Shown: positions 1-7,707 of the stretch, in pieces
Layout: each line of letters starts with the position of its first letter
How positions within the stretch are numbered: the stretch's first letter is position 1
Assembly (NCBI GenBank): GCA_051651645.1
Contig: JBOFSR010000019.1
Span: 1 to 16,509 of the forward strand
From: JBOFSR01 sp051651645
GTDB lineage: Bacteria; Spirochaetota; Spirochaetia; Treponematales; Treponemataceae
Length of the DNA: 16,509 nucleotides
Reading direction: 5' to 3'
Program-made: the position numbers and the translations under genes
The notes under the pieces: generated by a model
Databases searched by the model: none
Told to the model about the DNA's origin: nothing
What the model saw: only the letters and a program-made list of their open reading frames with translations

Positions 1-1050
1 ATTGCTGAAGCAAAGAAAAAACAAGCTGACTTAGTAACAAAAAAAATTCTTGCAAAAGGTGATAATAATGATAAAACGGCAACATCGGCCTTGTCTGATG
101 CGGATAAAGCTTTGCCTGCAAATAATTTTGCGGATGTTAAAGCGAAAGTAAAAGTCGCAGAAACCGCTTTAGCTCAAGCGGAAAAAGCTTTTATGGATGA
201 GCAAGCAAAGACAAAAAAAATCCTCGATGATGCACAAAATAAATTTAATCAGCTAAAAACAACAAAACAGATTGAGGCAAATAGTGGTGAAGATAAAAAT
301 ATTACCAAGCTCTTAGCTGATGCAAATGCGTCTTTTAAGGCAAATGATTTTAAGAAAACGCAAGATCAGGTTAAAGCCGCCCTTGATGCAATGGCTATCG
401 TTGAAAATGCATTTAAGAAAGATCAAATGGATGTTTTGCAATCAATTACCGATGCAAGCAATCGACAAAAAAAATTGACCAGTGATAAAATCCTTCTTGC
501 AAACGGCGATGAAGAAAAAGCTATTATAAAAACAATTGCTGATGCACAAAATGCTTTTAAGGCAAGCGATTTAACGGCAACAAAAAATGAACTTGTCAAA
601 GCACATATTTTGATGGATGAAGCCGAAGCTCGCCATTCCTCAGAGCGAGGGCTTGTTGAACAAATGATACAAACGGCAAAAGATAAGCACGCTCATTTTA
701 TTGATTCTGACATGCTGACAAAGGGTAGCGAGGATGAAAGTAAGATTGAAAAATCAATTAATTCTGCTGAAAGCAATCTTTTAAGTGATTTAGCAAAGTC
801 AAAAGAGTTTGCACAAGCGGCTCTTGATGCACTAGATGCTGTGGAGCAAGAAAACGCAAAAGAGAGAGCATTGCAATTATTAGCTCAGGCGAAAAATGAT
901 TTTGCAACGTTTAAAGAATTACACACGCTGGCAGAGGACGATGAGACGGCGATTGCAATAGAAAGCGATATAACGGATGCTGATACTCAGGCAAGCAATA
1001 AAAAATATTTGCAAACAATTGAGGCGGCACAGCACGCTTTGGATAAAATG
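1..1050 (+). repeat. Five degenerate ~222-bp (74-aa) coding repeats
   Basis: The motif (A/S)DAxxxxxAxD/N recurs at bases about 94, 316, 538, 760 and 973, giving spacings of 74, 74, 74 and about 71 codons. A turn rich in G, D and E followed by K lies about 8 residues before most copies. The copies differ strongly in DNA and in protein, which indicates old internal duplication with helical periodicity maintained. More copies may lie upstream of the window. Confidence 0.75.
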
Positions 1051-1485
1051 AATGCCTATGATGAGCGAAATGGTGGCTTACTTGCAGCAAGCAAGTTGTT
1101 AACCTTGCCAAATGGTGCTGTCGTGAGCGTCGATGGTGCAAAAACGATCACTGATGCTCAAGGCCGTGAAACCATCTTGCCACAGTATTATACCGTTACA
1201 AAACGAGAACCGCTAACAGATTGTTTTTGGCGAATTGCAGGCTATGATTTTGTTTACGGAAATCCACTTTCATGGGAAGCCTTGTATGAAGCGAATATTG
1301 AGATTTTAAGAGAACGAGGAAATCCCGATTTGATTTATCCAGGTCAGGTATTGATTATTCCTTCATTGCGTGGGGAACGACGAGAAGGAGCCCATGTTGA
1401 AGGAAAGCAATACATTCCTTTTTCTGAAGCAGAAGTCATTACTAGCCCAGAAAAAAAAGATGTTTCTCCCGTGTACGTAAACTAG
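1..1485 (+). CDS. LysM-domain protein with ~74-residue helical repeats (5' partial)
   Basis: The reading frame is open from base 1, so this is the C-terminal 494 residues of a longer protein. The TTG at 91 lies mid-repeat and is not a convincing start. Numbering residues from base 1, about residues 1-350 are Ala/Lys/Glu/Asp-rich amphipathic helix arranged as repeats of about 74 residues. Their recurring core is a charged G-(D/E)-(D/E)-x-K stretch followed by ADAxxAFKAxD. Residues about 396-455 form a LysM domain: it begins YYTV, has W-x-x-LYEAN in the middle and ends YPGQVLIIPS. LysM binds peptidoglycan or related glycans, so an envelope location is likely; the N-terminus with any export signal lies outside the window. 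An acidic/polar tail of about 40 residues follows. The exact function is unknown. The LysM call is firm and the repeat architecture is visible directly. Confidence 0.85.
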   Translation: MAEAKKKQADLVTKKILAKGDNNDKTATSALSDADKALPANNFADVKAKVKVAETALAQAEKAFMDEQAKTKKILDDAQNKFNQLKTTKQIEANSGEDKNITKLLADANASFKANDFKKTQDQVKAALDAMAIVENAFKKDQMDVLQSITDASNRQKKLTSDKILLANGDEEKAIIKTIADAQNAFKASDLTATKNELVKAHILMDEAEARHSSERGLVEQMIQTAKDKHAHFIDSDMLTKGSEDESKIEKSINSAESNLLSDLAKSKEFAQAALDALDAVEQENAKERALQLLAQAKNDFATFKELHTLAEDDETAIAIESDITDADTQASNKKYLQTIEAAQHALDKMNAYDERNGGLLAASKLLTLPNGAVVSVDGAKTITDAQGRETILPQYYTVTKREPLTDCFWRIAGYDFVYGNPLSWEALYEANIEILRERGNPDLIYPGQVLIIPSLRGERREGAHVEGKQYIPFSEAEVITSPEKKDVSPVYVN

Positions 1486-1502
1486 GCTATAAAATTGGGA
1501 AT

Positions 1503-1536
1503 AAAAATGAGTTCTGCAAACACAGAACTCATTTTT
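1503..1536. terminator. Bidirectional Rho-independent terminator
   Basis: A perfect 14-bp inverted repeat (left arm AAAAATGAGTTCTG) has a 6-base loop. The arm ends supply a T-run on both strands. It sits between two convergent stop codons (1485 on + and 1562 on -), so it can terminate both the LysM-protein gene and the arginase gene. Confidence 0.9.
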
Positions 1537-1561
1537 GTTTTAAAGAGATGGCTCCCTTTGT

Positions 1562-2470
1562 TTAGAAGATTTTATCACCAAGCAAGCGAGAGACAACCTC
1601 AACAGCCATACGAGCGGTTTGGTTTCTCACATCAAGAACGGGATTAACTTCTACAATTTCTGCACTGCAAAGCATTCCTGTTTGAGCAACTTCTTCCATA
1701 AGTAATAAAATTTCACGATAACTCAAACCGCCTGCGAGGGGAATGCCAACTCCTGGTGCATAGGTTGGATCAAGAGCATCCATATCAACGCTCGTATGAA
1801 TTACATCAGCATTTTTTTTCAGAAAATCAATCGCCTGTTGCACAGCCTGAGGAAAACCAAGCCGATCAATTTCAGTCATGCAAATAACTTTTACGCCTGC
1901 TTGCCGCATTAAATCTTTCTCTTTTGGATCTAAGTCTCGAAGCCCGAGATAGCAAACATTTTTTGGATCAATTTTCTGTCCGTCAAAGTAGAGATTTGTT
2001 AATTCAGGCAATCCGTAGCCACAAGAGGCTGCGACGCACATTCCGTGAATATTCCCTGAGGGACTTGTCTCTGGCGTGTTAAAATCCCCATGTGCATCAA
2101 CATACAAAACGCCAATTTTTTTGCCTTTTTCTTTGAAAGCCGCTGATAATCCTGCAAGCGTTCCCAATGCGATGGAGTGATCGCCACCAATGACAAGCGG
2201 AAAGCACTCTTCTTGAATGCTTTTGTGCACGTGTTCTGCAAGTTGCGTGCAAGCTTTTGCAATGGGGGCAAGGTAGCGAGCCTTGGGATTTCCCTCATCT
2301 TCGTACTCCTGCGGAGAAATGACAATGGGCGAAAAGTTTTTTTCAATCGTGTGATTGAGCCGTAAAATCGCATCTTTCAGTCCTGCAAGGCGGATTGCTG
2401 ATGGTCCCATATCTGATCCATGCCGATTTCCACCAAAATCAAGCGGTATTTCTAAAATGTGAATATTCAT
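1562..2470 (-). CDS. rocF: Arginase (ureohydrolase family)
   Basis: Hydrolyses L-arginine to L-ornithine and urea in the cytoplasm using a two-manganese centre. At 302 residues it matches the length of Bacillus RocF-type arginases. All expected metal-ligand motifs are present: GGDHS at 95-99 (His98), DAHGD at 125-129 (Asp125, His127, Asp129) and SVDMDALDP at 227-235 (Asp229, Asp231). The arginase substrate loop SPSGNIHGM is at 136-144, with His142 and then Cys where many arginases have Pro, and Glu274 lies in EIVEVNP. That loop favours arginase over agmatinase or formimidoylglutamase. No Shine-Dalgarno sequence precedes the ATG; a -35/-10-like pair places the transcript start close to the ATG (separate entry). 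The gene stands alone, divergent from the TPR-greA operon and convergent with the LysM gene. Confidence 0.93.
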   Translation of the reverse strand: MNIHILEIPLDFGGNRHGSDMGPSAIRLAGLKDAILRLNHTIEKNFSPIVISPQEYEDEGNPKARYLAPIAKACTQLAEHVHKSIQEECFPLVIGGDHSIALGTLAGLSAAFKEKGKKIGVLYVDAHGDFNTPETSPSGNIHGMCVAASCGYGLPELTNLYFDGQKIDPKNVCYLGLRDLDPKEKDLMRQAGVKVICMTEIDRLGFPQAVQQAIDFLKKNADVIHTSVDMDALDPTYAPGVGIPLAGGLSYREILLLMEEVAQTGMLCSAEIVEVNPVLDVRNQTARMAVEVVSRLLGDKIF

Positions 2471-2476
2471 AATGGC

Positions 2477-2505
2477 ATTTTAACAAGGCTTTATAAAAAA
2501 AACAA
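2477..2505 (-). promoter_or_regulatory. Possible promoter of the arginase gene, near-leaderless
   Basis: On the minus strand TTGTTT (2505-2500), a 17-base spacer and TAAAAT (2482-2477) lie upstream of the ATG at 2470. Transcription would start at or within a base or two of the A of ATG, in keeping with the missing Shine-Dalgarno sequence. The DNA is very AT-rich, so chance matches are easy and confidence is modest. Confidence 0.4.
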
Positions 2506-2599
2506 GGAATTTTTATAATTTATTTTGCTTTATGTGTTTAAAGAGCGATTAAAATGTATGACTTTGTCTCTTTTTTTAATTATGACGAAAAAAGTCTTC

Positions 2600-2628
2600 T
2601 TGATAATTTTGGATAAAAAAAATCTAAT
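2600..2628 (+). promoter_or_regulatory. Sigma70-type promoter for the TPR-greA operon
   Basis: TTGATA (2600-2605), an exact 17-base spacer and TCTAAT (2623-2628) each match consensus at five of six positions. The predicted start near 2635 leaves a leader of about 80 bases before the ATG at 2717, which has the ribosome binding site GAAAGGA (2706-2712). A second candidate, TTGACT (2676-2681) with TTAGAT 17 bases on, would start inside the ribosome binding site and is less likely. Confidence 0.65.
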
Positions 2629-2716
2629 TGATTGTCCCGTTGCGTAAGACATTCTGCAAAAAACAGGCAAAGGCATTGACTAAAAACAGAATATATGTTT
2701 AGATAGAAAGGATATT

Positions 2717-3655
2717 ATGGCAGTTCAATCAGATGTTAGCTTACAAAAAGCCTACGACTTTCTAAAGAAAGGCAACACAGAGCATGCTCGATCTGTTTTA
2801 ACAGATGTGCTTTCAAATGATTTAGAAAATCAAGAGATTATTTATGGGCTAAAGTGTGCAACTTTTTGGAATGAAAAGCTTGTGAGAGTTGAAGGGAATG
2901 CAGCGTTTTTGTGTCAAAAAGCTGATACAATCCTTGAATATTGGAAACAGTTTTATTCCTTTATGGGCAGAGCTGATAATCGCAGTGACCGCTGCTTATA
3001 TGCTATAAGCATAGGCGTTTTTTCTTTGGTGCTTGAGTATTATCAAAGTGCTTTAACTGAAAAAGAAGGCTTGCATAATGCTGAAATATACAGAAAAGTC
3101 GGGCTTTGCTACAAAAAGCTTGGGGACTATGATACGGCGTTGAAGTTTTTAGAAACGGCAAATTCGCTGACTTCTGAATCCCCTGCAATTTTATCAGAAA
3201 TGGCAGATTGTTATGCCCTGTGTGGCGAAGAAAAGACAGCAAAGGTTGTTTTTAGAGAAGCTTTTTTTATTGATGCACAAAAAATTGATTTAAGCTTGCT
3301 CGACTCGCAAGTTATTTGCAGTTTGGTTGATCAGGTTGTGCTTGTGCGAAAATGTAGCGAAAGTGAATTGCTCGAATGGATTCCTGTGTACGGTGTTTTA
3401 TACGGTGTTTTTACTGTCAAGCGTGAGTTGCGTTCCTTGGAAATTGGCAAGCTGATGCAATCAACGTATGCTTTAGAAAACAACCTAAAAGAAGTTGGTA
3501 GCGACTGCAGCGTATTGATACCGCGTCTTATTAATCGTTATTTTTGGCTTATTGACCATTATATTATTGATAATGATCAGCGGACAAGAATAAATGAAGT
3601 TTTATTAAAAATAAAGATTTTGGATACAGAAATCTATGAGAAATATACTAACTAG
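2717..3655 (+). CDS. TPR-repeat protein preceding giant greA
   Basis: A 312-residue soluble protein with no signal peptide or membrane segment. Helical repeat character is clear: a TPR-like helix pair at about 9-35, a good TPR at about 122-150 (AEIYRKVGLCYKKLGDYDTA) and another at about 156-187 (ILSEMADCYALCGEEKTA). The C-terminal third is predicted helical without a recognisable family. TPRs mediate protein-protein contacts. Only 31 bases separate it from the GreA gene, whose own N-terminal region is also TPR-like, so the two products may act in one complex; this is inference from context. The ATG at 2717 is supported by GAAAGGA just upstream. No enzymatic function can be assigned. Confidence 0.85.
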   Translation: MAVQSDVSLQKAYDFLKKGNTEHARSVLTDVLSNDLENQEIIYGLKCATFWNEKLVRVEGNAAFLCQKADTILEYWKQFYSFMGRADNRSDRCLYAISIGVFSLVLEYYQSALTEKEGLHNAEIYRKVGLCYKKLGDYDTALKFLETANSLTSESPAILSEMADCYALCGEEKTAKVVFREAFFIDAQKIDLSLLDSQVICSLVDQVVLVRKCSESELLEWIPVYGVLYGVFTVKRELRSLEIGKLMQSTYALENNLKEVGSDCSVLIPRLINRYFWLIDHYIIDNDQRTRINEVLLKIKILDTEIYEKYTN

Positions 3656-3686
3656 ATGTGTTTTGATTTTATAGGAGTTATTTAAT

Positions 3687-6386
3687 ATGTCAGATGAATT
3701 AATAAAGTCAGTTCAAGATATGTTGACTGAGGAAAAATGGACTCGTGCAACAATTTCCAATTATTCAAAGAATAATTTTCTTGAATTGAGTTCCGTTATT
3801 GAAAAGTCAATTGAAGCAAGTTGCATTGACGAAGTAAAGTTAGCGTGTGATGAGCATCTTGCACATACAAAAAATAGCATTATAGCCTTATATATTTCAG
3901 GAATGTTATCGCTCAAGAAAAAAACACTTGACGATTCAGCTCTTATTACTTTGATAAATATTTTTGTTGATAATAAAAAATCAAACGTTGTAACATACTT
4001 GTGTGAATTGATTTTACTTGAAGATGAAAATAATAAAACAGCCTTACGAACTCTTGCAGATATTTATCGTGATGAAAACAATGAAAAGATTTGGGAAATT
4101 TATGAAACGTTGGTAAAAGTTGATCATGATGAGGCAAATATTGCAAAATTACTTGCAGAAAAGTATGAAAAAGACGGTGAGACTGATAGTGCTGTCGATT
4201 ATTACAAAAAAGCCCTCTTGCGATTTGTTAATAAAAATGCCCCAAGCCAGACAAAAGAAGTTTGGTCAAAGCTTGTAACGCTTATTCCTCGTGAAATTGA
4301 CTTTTTTCTTTTGGTTCAACGCAAAATATCAAAAATGATCAGCTCGGATAAGAGTGCTGTTTTGCTTCAAGAACTATATAATTATTACAAAGAAAGTGAG
4401 TTATGGGATACTGCGATTGAAATTTTGAAAATCATTCTTTCGTATGACGAGAAGGATTCTTGGGCAAGAAAAGAAATTGTTGATTGCTTTAAAGGAAAAT
4501 ATGCAGGACATAGCCAACTTGATGATTATATTCGAATTTCAAACCTCAACCAATCGTGGAGAAATGTTTTTGAAGCCATTGGTGATTTTGAAAAACATAT
4601 TTCATTTGACGCAAAAAACTTTGTTTTCCATAGAACATGGGGCGTTGGACTTATTCGATCAGTGATTGATGATGAAGTTACCATCAACTTTGGAAAAAAA
4701 CATGGCATTCGTAAAATGTCTTTAAAAATGGCTGTTGATGCACTTTTGCCTTTGCATAAAGAGCATATTTGGGTTTTAAAAGCAACAAAATCACGTGAAG
4801 AACTTGTCTCAATGATAAAAAAAGACAAGGTTTGGGCATTAAAAACAATTATTAAGAGTTTTGGAAACAATTGTGACTTCAAGAAAATTAAAGCAGAGTT
4901 AGTGCCAAGTGTTTTAACGGCAAATGAGTGGACGAGCTGGGGAAATGGAGCGTCAAAAATTCTTTCAGAAGATCCCTCTTTTGGTGTTAATCCAAATGAT
5001 ATTTCACTTTTTATGGTGCGTGAGCATTCAATCACCTCTGAAGAAAAATTCTTGTATGAGTTTAAGGCGCAAAAACAATTTTTTGCTCGTATTGATATCC
5101 TTATGCGATACAACGATGATGAAACAGACAAAAACTCAGAGAATTTTACTGAAATGTTTAATTATTTTGTGGGCTATTTACGCTCTTTTAGTCAAGTAAA
5201 TGAACAAGTTATTGCATCCTTTTTAGTTGTGCGTCGCATTGTTGCAGAGCATCCGCATTTAAATCCAAATCTTAAATATAGCTTTTCACAATTATTTGAA
5301 GAAATTGAAGACGTTGAGGATTTGTACAGATCATTTAAGGATACTAAAAATACTTCAATTAAAAAGGATTTTATTCATTTAATAAAAGAGCTTTTGCCAA
5401 ACTGGGCAGAAATTTATGAGAGACTTTTTCCAATTGTTTTGAAAAAAGAAATGATTGATTCTTTGATTGTTGCAGGCCATACAGCGATTGTTCAAAAATT
5501 AGTGCAAAAAGCTTTTGAAAATTATCGTGATTATCGTGAGACAATTATTTTCTTCTTTAAAGAAGTTCAAGATGAGCAATGGTTTAAGGACATGAATATT
5601 CCGTATGAAAAGCAATTAATCGCACTCATTCATATTTTAGACATTACGTATCGAGAAATTTCTTTCCATCGAGAAACAACTGAAAATCGAAAAATTAGTC
5701 GCCAAGTGCAAAATATTTTCTTTAAAAACAATACACTTTTGGATTATTTGTTAGCAAGTGATATTGATACTATTACGCGCTTGTACACAATTCTTGACGG
5801 TGTAAAAGATCCTGAAATTGACAAAGACAAAATGACTATCAGAAATAGAATTTTGGAAAAAAATCCTGATTTTAAATTTTTTGGAGGCGAGGAGAAAATT
5901 CACGTATCACGGGGAATTCTTGTTACTTCAAAAATGCTTGAGGCAAAAAAAGAGCAGCTTGAGCAAATCATGAAAGTTGACATGCCAGCAAACTCAAAAG
6001 AAATTGGTGAGGCTCGTGATCTTGGAGACTTGAGAGAGAATGCTGAATACAAGGCTGCAAAAGAGCGACAAACACAGCTTAATGCAATGGCTGCTCGACT
6101 ACAAGATGAAATTGAAAGGGCTCAAGTTTTTGATCCTACAACAATTACAACTTCAAGGATTTCTTTTGGAACAACGGTTGTGTTAAGCAATGAAGAAACG
6201 GGAAAAAAAGAAACGTTTACAATTTTAGGCCCTTGGGAATCTGATCCAAATAATGGAATAATTTCTTATATGTCACCATTGGGCAATGCAATTTTGAATG
6301 CACGAGAAGAAGAAAAACTTGATTTTGTAATAAATGAAAAGCAGTATAAGTATAGTGTTGACTCAATTACCGCTACAAAAATTTAG
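3687..6386 (+). CDS. greA: Giant GreA-family transcription elongation factor (899 aa)
   Basis: GreA enters the RNA polymerase secondary channel and stimulates transcript cleavage in backtracked complexes. The canonical factor is about 158 residues; here it forms only the C-terminus. Residues about 742-815 are the coiled coil with the tip GDLRENAEY at 780-788, so the two acidic residues needed for cleavage are kept (Asp781, Glu784). Residues about 823-895 form the FKBP-like domain. The preceding 740 residues are mostly helical with TPR-like segments, for example about 150-182. A compact beta module at about 313-355 carries HRTWGVGLI followed by VTINFG and a GIRKMS strand, resembling RNA-polymerase-binding Tudor or CarD-like modules. 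Such long GreA proteins are known in spirochaetes and chlamydiae. TAGGAGTT at 3672-3679 supports the ATG at 3687. The gene is probably co-transcribed with the TPR gene and the exporter genes downstream. Confidence 0.92.
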   Translation: MSDELIKSVQDMLTEEKWTRATISNYSKNNFLELSSVIEKSIEASCIDEVKLACDEHLAHTKNSIIALYISGMLSLKKKTLDDSALITLINIFVDNKKSNVVTYLCELILLEDENNKTALRTLADIYRDENNEKIWEIYETLVKVDHDEANIAKLLAEKYEKDGETDSAVDYYKKALLRFVNKNAPSQTKEVWSKLVTLIPREIDFFLLVQRKISKMISSDKSAVLLQELYNYYKESELWDTAIEILKIILSYDEKDSWARKEIVDCFKGKYAGHSQLDDYIRISNLNQSWRNVFEAIGDFEKHISFDAKNFVFHRTWGVGLIRSVIDDEVTINFGKKHGIRKMSLKMAVDALLPLHKEHIWVLKATKSREELVSMIKKDKVWALKTIIKSFGNNCDFKKIKAELVPSVLTANEWTSWGNGASKILSEDPSFGVNPNDISLFMVREHSITSEEKFLYEFKAQKQFFARIDILMRYNDDETDKNSENFTEMFNYFVGYLRSFSQVNEQVIASFLVVRRIVAEHPHLNPNLKYSFSQLFEEIEDVEDLYRSFKDTKNTSIKKDFIHLIKELLPNWAEIYERLFPIVLKKEMIDSLIVAGHTAIVQKLVQKAFENYRDYRETIIFFFKEVQDEQWFKDMNIPYEKQLIALIHILDITYREISFHRETTENRKISRQVQNIFFKNNTLLDYLLASDIDTITRLYTILDGVKDPEIDKDKMTIRNRILEKNPDFKFFGGEEKIHVSRGILVTSKMLEAKKEQLEQIMKVDMPANSKEIGEARDLGDLRENAEYKAAKERQTQLNAMAARLQDEIERAQVFDPTTITTSRISFGTTVVLSNEETGKKETFTILGPWESDPNNGIISYMSPLGNAILNAREEEKLDFVINEKQYKYSVDSITATKI

Positions 6387-6394
6387 TTTTTACA

Positions 6395-7165
6395 ATGCTT
6401 TGCGATAGTAATCGTCTTATTGACATTGCCGTCAGGGCAGGCAGAATTGTGCTTGAAAATGGCGGTGAAACGTACAGAGCCGAAGATATTATTGTTTATG
6501 TGGCAAAATCACTTGGAGCAATAAATCCTTCGGCTTTTGTAACGCCCACGGTTATTTTATTTTCGTTTGAAGATGTAAATCGTAATCATTTTTCGACGGT
6601 GAAGCGGATTAGCTCACGTGGCGTAAATTTGCGTAAAGTTGCTCAAGTAAACGCCCTGTCTTTTCGCTTAGTAAAACGAAGTAGGACTGTCAGTCCACTC
6701 CTAATCGAAAATCTTTTGAACAAAATTGATTCCTCAGGCTCCTACAAAAATCGAACAATTTTAATTCATGCTGCAGGCGTATCTTTTTTCTTTGTTTTTC
6801 TTTTTGGGGGAAAGTTGCGTGAAGCCGTCGTGGCATTGGTAATTGGCGTGTTATTGCGATTATCACTTTTTGCGATTGCAAAAATTCCTTTGGGAAATTT
6901 CATTATTTTCTTTGTTCTTGGCACAATTATTTCTGTTCTTTCGGAATTTGCTGTTTTTATACATGTAATTTCATCCCCGATAATCGTAACGACCGCCGTT
7001 TTAATGCAGGTTGTTCCAGGACTTGCAATGGTAAATGGAATTCGCGATATTATTGCAGGTGATTTAATTTCGGGCATTGCACGCTTAGTTGAAGCCTGCA
7101 TTATTGCCGTTGCTTTGTCAGTCGGCTCAATTATTGGCTTTTATCTTTTTGGATCAATTTTTTAG
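6395..7165 (+). CDS. ThrE/YjjP-type exporter, large subunit (DUF1212)
   Basis: A 256-residue inner-membrane protein of the threonine/serine exporter family. The N-terminal soluble domain shows the family pattern AVRAGRIVLENGGETYRAED (12-31) and a PT-x-I-x-x-S-F stretch at 51-57. About five hydrophobic segments follow, at roughly 121-139, 144-163, 166-188, 192-212 and 231-253. The signature VPGLAMVNGIRDIIAGDLIS lies at 207-226. In one-gene homologues such as Corynebacterium ThrE this part is fused to the small subunit; here, as in E. coli YjjP/YjjB, it is separate. Substrate cannot be read from sequence: ThrE exports Thr/Ser, while YjjPB has been linked to succinate export. The ATG lies 8 bases after the greA stop with no clear Shine-Dalgarno sequence, which suggests translational coupling. 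Confidence 0.88.
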   Translation: MLCDSNRLIDIAVRAGRIVLENGGETYRAEDIIVYVAKSLGAINPSAFVTPTVILFSFEDVNRNHFSTVKRISSRGVNLRKVAQVNALSFRLVKRSRTVSPLLIENLLNKIDSSGSYKNRTILIHAAGVSFFFVFLFGGKLREAVVALVIGVLLRLSLFAIAKIPLGNFIIFFVLGTIISVLSEFAVFIHVISSPIIVTTAVLMQVVPGLAMVNGIRDIIAGDLISGIARLVEACIIAVALSVGSIIGFYLFGSIF

Positions 7166-7169
7166 AGGG
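7164..7169 (+). promoter_or_regulatory. Ribosome binding site deciding the small exporter subunit start
   Basis: AGAGGG overlaps the stop codon of the upstream gene and lies 5 bases before a TTG codon at 7175. This favours TTG at 7175 over the in-frame GTG at 7169, which would sit inside the binding site. Confidence 0.55.
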
Positions 7170-7174
7170 TGGTT

Positions 7175-7621
7175 TTGACGCAGATACTTTTTTCAGGACT
7201 TATGGCTGCTGGAGCTTCCGCGTGTAGCGCGGGCATTCTTAATACGGGTAAAATTGACATTTTTTGGTGCTCACTGATTGGCATGCTCGGCTGGATTGTC
7301 TATTCTTTTCTCACCCTTTTTGACGGCTCGTTTTTGATTGCTTATGCAACTGCGTCTTTTTTGATTGCCCTTCTAGCAGAAATTCTTGCTTTTGTAATTA
7401 AAAATCCTGCAACGGTATATTTATTGCCATCGCTTTTTCCACTTGTCCCAGGGTATGGTATGTTTGTTACCATGCGTTCGGTGGTTTTGGGCGAGTTCAA
7501 GCAAGCTTTTTTGTTTGGTGCTAATGCTTTTCTTGCAGCAGGAGCGATTGCCTTTGGTATTGCGCTTGCCTCATCTTTAGCACGACTTTTTTATTTTTTT
7601 AGAACAAAGGCTATCAAGTAG
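7175..7621 (+). CDS. ThrE_2/YjjB-type exporter, small subunit (DUF3815)
   Basis: A 148-residue, almost wholly hydrophobic protein that pairs with the upstream large subunit to complete a ThrE-like exporter. About four or five membrane segments can be seen, and the hallmark PLVPGYGMF lies in the middle of the protein, where the family has LVPG. I place the start at TTG 7175 because of AGAGGG just upstream; GTG at 7169 would add two residues and cannot be excluded. Its coding sequence begins about 9 bases after the previous stop, so it belongs to the same operon. No terminator is visible between this gene and miaB, only AT-rich sequence. Confidence 0.87.
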   Translation: MTQILFSGLMAAGASACSAGILNTGKIDIFWCSLIGMLGWIVYSFLTLFDGSFLIAYATASFLIALLAEILAFVIKNPATVYLLPSLFPLVPGYGMFVTMRSVVLGEFKQAFLFGANAFLAAGAIAFGIALASSLARLFYFFRTKAIK

Positions 7622-7672
7622 AAAAAGAACAGACGAAAGCCTTTGGTGTGGTGAAAAATGAAAATGCCGTTC

Positions 7673-7699
7673 TTGAAAAAAACTTTTTTTTGTTATAAT
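7673..7699 (+). promoter_or_regulatory. Extended -10 promoter abutting miaB
   Basis: TGTTATAAT at 7691-7699 is a perfect extended -10 element (TGnTATAAT). TTGAAA at 7673-7678 lies 15 bases upstream of the hexamer as a suboptimally spaced -35. The transcript start would be about 7705-7707, right at the ATG at 7708. Confidence 0.65.
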
Positions 7700-7707
7700 A
7701 TGATTGC

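Noticed and set aside
2560..2596. Inverted pair GACTTT ... AAAGTC just upstream of the 2600 promoter
   Set aside because: Only 6 bp arms with a 25-base gap in very AT-rich DNA; easily due to chance.
2676..2704. TTGACT-17-TTAGAT as the main promoter of the TPR-greA operon
   Set aside because: Its -10 is poor and transcription would begin inside the ribosome binding site; the pair at 2600-2628 is better.
4526..5131. A 201-codon minus-strand open frame inside greA
   Set aside because: It is antisense to a well-supported coding region, has no recognisable family character, and arises from codon bias of the + strand gene.
7665..7691. A-run/T-run foldback before miaB as a terminator for the exporter genes
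   Set aside because: The stem would be only A-T pairs with a minimal loop and no GC core; it overlaps the miaB promoter region instead.
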